Assembly: GCF_002078235.1 (NCBI RefSeq)
Contig: NZ_MSGP01000220.1
Coordinates: 1 to 56,570, forward strand
Reading direction: 5' to 3'
Origin: Streptomyces viridosporus
GTDB lineage: Bacteria > Actinomycetota > Actinomycetes > Streptomycetales > Streptomycetaceae
DNA: 56,570 nt
Shown: positions 52,892 to 56,570 of the stretch, piece by piece
Numbering within the stretch: the first letter of the stretch is position 1
Layout of the letters: each line of letters starts with the position of its first letter
The notes under the pieces: model-generated
The model's database searches: none
What the model was told of the DNA's origin: nothing
The model's input: only the letters and a program-made list of their open reading frames with translations
Translations under genes and position numbers: made by a program

Positions 52892-52943
52892 CGTCACGAG
52901 GACCGGCCCCCACCCGCGCGGGTGGGGGCCGGTCCTCGTGACG
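52892..52943. terminator. very strong bidirectional terminator (24-bp perfect stem)
   Basis: The left arm 52892-52915 (CGTCACGAGGACCGGCCC...) pairs without mismatch with 52920-52943 around a 4-nt GCGC loop, between the convergent SnoaL-like and P450 genes. Confidence 0.85.
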
Positions 52944-52960
52944 CCTGGAAGGGGCGGACG

Positions 52961-54157
52961 TCAGGCCGTGGGGGCGGCTGCGCCGTGACGGACGGGGAGC
53001 GCGGTGAAGCCGTAGGTCGTGAAGTACGTCCGGGCGGTGACCTCGCCGTCGAGGGCCAGGTCGGGCAGCCGGTCCAGGACGTACTCGAGCACGACGGTGA
53101 TCTCCAGCTTCGCCAGCGCCTCACCGATGCAGCGGTGACGGCCGAAACCGAAGGTCAGGTGACCGTGGACGCCCGGCCGGTCCGGGTCGAAGCGGTCCGG
53201 CTCCTCGAACTTCTCCGGGTCGTAGTTGCCGGCGCCGAAGGTCAGCATCACCTTCTCGCCGGGACAGATGCCCACGCCGCGCACCTCGGCGTCCTTGCGG
53301 GCCGTGCGGCCCATGTTCCAGACCGGCGGGTTGATGCGCAGCGACTCGTCGATGACCTTGCCCAGCCGGGAGCGGTCGGCCCGCAGCGAGTCCATCAGAC
53401 CCGGTTCGGCCAGCACCCGGTGCACGGTGTTGGTGATGCCGTCGACGGTGGTGCCGTGCCCGGCCACGATGAAGACGATGCACAGGCCGAGCAGTTCGTC
53501 GTCGGTCAGCGGCGCGCCCTCGACCTCGCCCTCCATGATCCTGCCGAGGACGTCCTCGGCAGGCTTCCCGCGGCGCTTTCCGATCTCCTCGCGGACGACG
53601 GCCTCGACGGCGGCGGCGGCGCCGCGCGCGCGCTCGGGGTCGCCCGTGGAGGCCATCCACTCGTCGACGATGTCGGAGATGTGGTTCCAGTCCTGGCCGA
53701 AGCCGAGGATCGCGGAGATCGTGGAGGTCGGCACCTTGCGGGCGACGTCGGAGACGAGGTCGCCGCGCCCGCGCGCGGTCAGGCCCGAGAAGGCGTCCTC
53801 GACGATCCGCTCGATCACCGGCCGGTAGCTCTCGACGGTCTTGGGGGTGAAGTACGGCACGAGGAACCGGCGCCACGGCGTGTGCAGCGGCGGGTCGACC
53901 TCGGCGAGCGGCAGCATCACCGACTTCCCGGTCGACGGGATGGTGTGGCCCTGCTCGACGGTGTAGGTCTCCCAGTCGTTGGCCGCCGCGGTGATGTCGG
54001 CGTACTTCGTCAGCATCCAGAACCCGCCGACCGCGTCGCTCCATGCGACGGGGCACTTGCCCTGCACGTCCTTCAGCGTCTCGAACAGATGGGGTGCGAG
54101 GGACGGATCGGTGTTGTCCAGGTAGTACGCGTGCTCGGACTTACGGCTCTCGGGCAT
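52961..54157 (-). CDS. cytochrome P450 (bacterial class I)
   Basis: 398 residues. I-helix VAGHGTTVDG, K-helix ESLR, and heme-binding FGFGRHRCIGEALA with Cys343. The E/D-T pair of the I-helix (AGHGTT) has His in place of the usual acidic residue; this occurs in some actinobacterial P450s. Soluble, no signal peptide. It hydroxylates a hydrophobic substrate using electrons from a ferredoxin and the reductase at 46818. AAGGATC is upstream of ATG 54157. A candidate operator lies 22 bases upstream of the start. Confidence 0.95.
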   Translation of the reverse strand: MPESRKSEHAYYLDNTDPSLAPHLFETLKDVQGKCPVAWSDAVGGFWMLTKYADITAAANDWETYTVEQGHTIPSTGKSVMLPLAEVDPPLHTPWRRFLVPYFTPKTVESYRPVIERIVEDAFSGLTARGRGDLVSDVARKVPTSTISAILGFGQDWNHISDIVDEWMASTGDPERARGAAAAVEAVVREEIGKRRGKPAEDVLGRIMEGEVEGAPLTDDELLGLCIVFIVAGHGTTVDGITNTVHRVLAEPGLMDSLRADRSRLGKVIDESLRINPPVWNMGRTARKDAEVRGVGICPGEKVMLTFGAGNYDPEKFEEPDRFDPDRPGVHGHLTFGFGRHRCIGEALAKLEITVVLEYVLDRLPDLALDGEVTARTYFTTYGFTALPVRHGAAAPTA

Positions 54158-54178
54158 GGCGGATCCTTGTCGTGCGCG

Positions 54179-54205
54179 CTTTAACCAAACGCTGTTAGCA
54201 TAAAG
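54179..54205. promoter_or_regulatory. shared motif, site 2 (P450 promoter)
   Basis: CCAAACGCTGTTAGCATAAA at 54185-54204 sits in a 27-bp interrupted palindrome centred on 54192: CTTTA, C, AAC before the centre and GTT, G, TAAAG after it. AACnnnGTT is a TetR-like core. Confidence 0.55.
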
Positions 54206-54262
54206 TGGCGGGTGCCTTCCGACAAGAAGGCGGAAGACACCCGGTGCGGCGCCGGCCGCAGG

Positions 54263-55279
54263 TCAGGTGAGCTCCCGCAGACGGGCCGCGACCCGGGCGC
54301 GGGCGGCCTCGTCGAGGTCGTACGGCGTGACGAGGGTGAACCGGTCGAAGACGTCGGCGTAGCGCGCGGCGAGGATGTCCGCCGCCTCCTCCGGGGTGCC
54401 GACGGCCGCGAACTCGTGCAGCACCTCGTCGTCCACCGCGGCGGTCATCGCCTTCCAGTCACCCGCGCGGGACAGCGCGTGCAGCCGTTCGCCGAGCCCG
54501 CCCCAGCCGTGCGCCTCCAGCACCGGCCGGTAGGACGGGGTCGAGGCGTAGAAGGCGATCTGACTCCGAGTGGCCTCCGCCGCGGCGGAGATCTGCTCCG
54601 ATGTCGTGCCGGTCGCCACGAACGGTCCGCCGACCCGCTGGAAGTCCGGCCGCGAGGACGCGGCGCGGCCCCTCCGGAGCGCCGCGAGGGTGTGCTCGCG
54701 CAGATAGCGCTCGGTGAGGAAGCTGTGGAACAGGACGCCGTCCCCGACCTCCCCGGCCACCTCGGTCATCAGGTCCCCGACGGCCGCGACGACGACCGGC
54801 GGTGTGCCGTGGCCGTGCGGGGCGGGGGTGAACATCGGCGTCATCAGCGTGTGCGTGTAGAACCGGCCCTCGAAGGCGAGGCGTTCACCGGTCTCCCAGG
54901 CGGACCAGATGGCCCGCAGGGCGAGGACGTACTCGCGCATCCGGGCGGCCGGTTCGGACCAGGGCATCGAGAAGCGCCGGGTGATGTGGGCGCGGACCTG
55001 GGTGCCGAGCCCGAGCATGAAGCGGCCCTGGGTCAGGCGCTGCAGGTCGTGCGCCATCGAGGCGACGTTCATCGGGCTGCGGGCGAAGGCGACCGCGATG
55101 CCGGTGCCCAGGCCGATCCGCTCGGTCGCGGTGGCGGCGACGGCCAGCTGGAGGAACGGGTCGCGGTCGAGCTCGCTGGCCCAGACGGCGTCGTACCCGG
55201 CCGCCTCGGCGGCGCGTGCCGCCTCGGCCGGATCGGCACCGCCCTTGATGGGCAGCGCGGTGTCCACGGGCACGCTCAT
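54263..55279 (-). CDS. LLM-class flavin/F420-dependent oxidoreductase
   Basis: 338 residues of the luciferase-like TIM-barrel family: AARAAEAAGYDAVWASELDRDPFLQL, RIGLGTGIAVAFARSPMNVASMAHDLQRLTQGRFMLGLGTQVRAH. Relatives with this pattern in actinobacteria are usually F420-dependent; the alternative is FMNH2-dependent monooxygenation, supported by the coupled flavin reductase gene. The start ATG 55279 overlaps the stop of the reductase gene (ATGA). Confidence 0.92.
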   Translation of the reverse strand: MSVPVDTALPIKGGADPAEAARAAEAAGYDAVWASELDRDPFLQLAVAATATERIGLGTGIAVAFARSPMNVASMAHDLQRLTQGRFMLGLGTQVRAHITRRFSMPWSEPAARMREYVLALRAIWSAWETGERLAFEGRFYTHTLMTPMFTPAPHGHGTPPVVVAAVGDLMTEVAGEVGDGVLFHSFLTERYLREHTLAALRRGRAASSRPDFQRVGGPFVATGTTSEQISAAAEATRSQIAFYASTPSYRPVLEAHGWGGLGERLHALSRAGDWKAMTAAVDDEVLHEFAAVGTPEEAADILAARYADVFDRFTLVTPYDLDEAARARVAARLRELT

Positions 55280-56469
55280 GCTCCGGCCTCCCCGCCGATC
55301 GCCGCGGCCAGGGCGTCCGCCCCGCCGATCCTGCTGCTCACTTCGTCGGCCGCCGCGACCAGCCGGGCCGCGACCTGCTCGACGTCGGCGCCGTCGAGAT
55401 GGCGGCGGAAGCCCCGGACGGCGAGGCCGAGCTCGACCTTCCGGGGGCCGAAGACGGGCGCCATGAGCATCCGGACGTCGTACGACGTGTGCGGGTCGAG
55501 CTCCGGGTCGAACTGCTCCCCGCGCAGTCCCCGCATCACGCTGTCGAGTTCGTCGACCGAGGGGTGGCGCAGCTGCTGGCCGACCGCGCGTTCGAGCCGG
55601 TCGTAGTGGTCGTCGCCGATCGCCACCGACCAGCGCCGCCGCCGGGCGCGGCGCAGCGCGGCCTCGCCCACCGTGGTCCGGGCCGGGTCCGCGGGGAGCC
55701 AGTCGCCGGTGCCGGCCGGGTCCCAGGCGACGAAGACCGAGCCGACCGGGAACACGAACGGGGTGCGGTAGCCGACCCGCGAGGAGGTGTAGTCGGCGTT
55801 CGGGGAGTCGGCGATGGCGAGGCACACCGTCTGCTGATCGACCGCTCCGACGGCGAGGCACTCGAGGTCGAGTTCCCCGGCGAGCCGCTCCATGTACGGA
55901 CGGGCGCGCCCGGCCAGCTCGATGAGCTCGACCAGATCACGCTCGGGCGCGGCCATCAGCGACGGGGTGGTGAACCCGCCGTAGCCGCCGCGGAAGAACA
56001 CCAGCGGCGGACCCGGCCGGAGCTCGGAGAGCTGGTTGACCTCGCCGACGACGATGTAGTGGTCGCCCGCCTCGTACCGCTGCGCGAGGGTGCAGTCGAT
56101 CCAGGCGAGGGCCCCGTCGATCACGGGTGCGCCGGAGGGCGCCGGGAACCAGGTGATGCCGTTGAACTTGTCCGCGCCCCTGGTCGCCATGGCACGGCAC
56201 ACGTCCTCCTGGTCGGCGCCGAGGATGCTGACGCAGAACCGGCCGGTGGCCTCGATCCTCGGGTAGGTGCTCGACGTGCGCGCCGGCATGAAGCCCACCA
56301 GGGGCGGATCCAGCGAGACCGAACTGAAGGTCCCCACCGCCATGCCGTGAGGCCGGCCCTCCGCGTCGAGCGCCGTGATGACCGCGACGCCGGTGGGAAA
56401 TTGTCCGAGGACGTCGCGGAAGTAGCGCGAGTCCTGTGGTGGGGCGGTCGCCCGGGCGTAGTTGCTCAC
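55276..56469 (-). CDS. flavin reductase fused to an IclR-type effector-binding domain
   Basis: 397 residues. Residues about 10-165 are a flavin reductase (FMN-binding split barrel): YFRDVLGQFPTGVAVITA, SVSLDPPLVGFMPARTSSTY, GDHYIVVGEV, GPPLVFFRGGYGGF. Residues about 175-390 resemble an IclR ligand-binding domain (MERLAGELDLECLAVGAVDQQTVCLAIADS, RVGYRTPFVFPVGSVFVAW) but no DNA-binding helix-turn-helix is present. It probably supplies reduced FMN/FAD to the coupled LLM enzyme, with activity tuned by a ligand. GTG 56469 is preferred (GAGG six to seven bases upstream); GTG 56481 is possible. Confidence 0.9.
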   Translation of the reverse strand: MSNYARATAPPQDSRYFRDVLGQFPTGVAVITALDAEGRPHGMAVGTFSSVSLDPPLVGFMPARTSSTYPRIEATGRFCVSILGADQEDVCRAMATRGADKFNGITWFPAPSGAPVIDGALAWIDCTLAQRYEAGDHYIVVGEVNQLSELRPGPPLVFFRGGYGGFTTPSLMAAPERDLVELIELAGRARPYMERLAGELDLECLAVGAVDQQTVCLAIADSPNADYTSSRVGYRTPFVFPVGSVFVAWDPAGTGDWLPADPARTTVGEAALRRARRRRWSVAIGDDHYDRLERAVGQQLRHPSVDELDSVMRGLRGEQFDPELDPHTSYDVRMLMAPVFGPRKVELGLAVRGFRRHLDGADVEQVAARLVAAADEVSSRIGGADALAAAIGGEAGA

Positions 56470-56498
56470 ATCGCACCTCACTGGGACGGCAATGATCT

Positions 56499-56518
56499 AA
56501 ATCTAACAGCATTGGATT
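56499..56518. promoter_or_regulatory. shared motif, site 3 (flavin reductase promoter)
   Basis: CTAACAGCATTGG at 56503-56515 (reverse complement CCAATGCTGTTAG) lies in the interrupted palindrome AATCTAA-CAGCA-TTGGATT, 34 bases upstream of the flavin reductase start and just before a possible divergent gene. Confidence 0.5.
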
Positions 56519-56520
56519 CT

Positions 56521-56570
56521 ATGGCCAAGAGGTGGGCGGGGGTGGGCTCGTCGGGCAGGCGATCCGCGGG
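56521..56570 (+). CDS. possible divergent TetR-type regulator, first codons only
   Basis: ATG 56521 opens a frame MAKRWAGVGSSGRRSAG that runs off the window. The RWAG start resembles many TetR proteins and the position opposite a catabolic gene fits, but only 16 residues are visible and the ribosome binding site is poor. Confidence 0.3.
   Translation, partial: MAKRWAGVGSSGRRSA

Noticed and set aside
1..56570. CRISPR arrays, insertion sequences, rRNA genes, replication origins
   Set aside because: No regularly spaced repeats, transposase, terminal inverted repeat pairs or DnaA-box clusters were found by reading both strands.

Overview
The window is high-GC DNA (about 72%) with frequent GTG starts, purine-rich ribosome binding sites, near-leaderless -10 elements and regulator families typical of Streptomyces (AfsR-type SARP, SigB-family sigma factor with RsbW, PP2C and STAS partners, ECF41 sigma factor, cysteine-free L33/L36 paralogs). 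It is read here as a Streptomyces chromosome segment, probably an accessory region; no phage, integrase, insertion sequence or CRISPR array was seen.

Positions 1-5073 hold the edge of a RiPP cluster that continues to the left. It has a TOMM/thiopeptide-type RRE plus E1-like protein running into a probable YcaO domain (cut by the edge), an AfsR/SARP activator, and a previously hidden 56-residue precursor with a thiopeptide-like acidic leader and a Ser/Thr-rich core with three Cys. Three heptamers with an exact 11-bp period, the layout of a SARP operator, lie upstream of the precursor.

Positions 5074-20291 hold housekeeping and stress genes: hydrolase, acetyltransferases, a 2H RNA ligase-like protein, a SigB-type sigma factor with a downstream RsbW-like ATPase, a double-MerR regulator divergent from an erythromycin-esterase-family gene, and a partner-switching locus. 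That locus has a GAF-PP2C phosphatase plus STAS protein on one strand and, divergently, a 1385-residue protein combining PAS, histidine kinase, receiver, PAS, PP2C and RsbW-like modules, followed by its own STAS protein. Positions 20378-20485 encode a compact, divergent tRNA-Gly(UCC)-like gene with its own terminator.

Positions 20894-33559 hold an ECF41 sigma factor with a linked oxidoreductase, a fluoride riboswitch in front of a crcB-DUF190-crcB operon, hydrolase and DJ-1 genes, zinc-independent L33 and L36, an NAD kinase paralog, small regulators, a decayed acyl-CoA dehydrogenase and a secreted protein.

Positions 33760-41797 are a complete mycofactocin locus (mftG divergent from mftA-B-C-D-E-F, then mftR). 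It is followed to the window end by a catabolic region: two crotonases, a paired acyl-CoA dehydrogenase, a TetR regulator, ferredoxin reductase, aldehyde dehydrogenase, an orphan solute-binding lipoprotein, a KstD-like flavoprotein, a SnoaL-like protein, a P450, an F420-type LLM oxidoreductase and a flavin reductase fused to an IclR-type effector domain. A similar sequence motif occurs upstream of three of these transcription units, suggesting one regulon. The most economical reading is CoA-linked oxidation of a hydrophobic substrate, with mycofactocin as redox cofactor for alcohol or aldehyde steps; the substrate cannot be read from the sequence.
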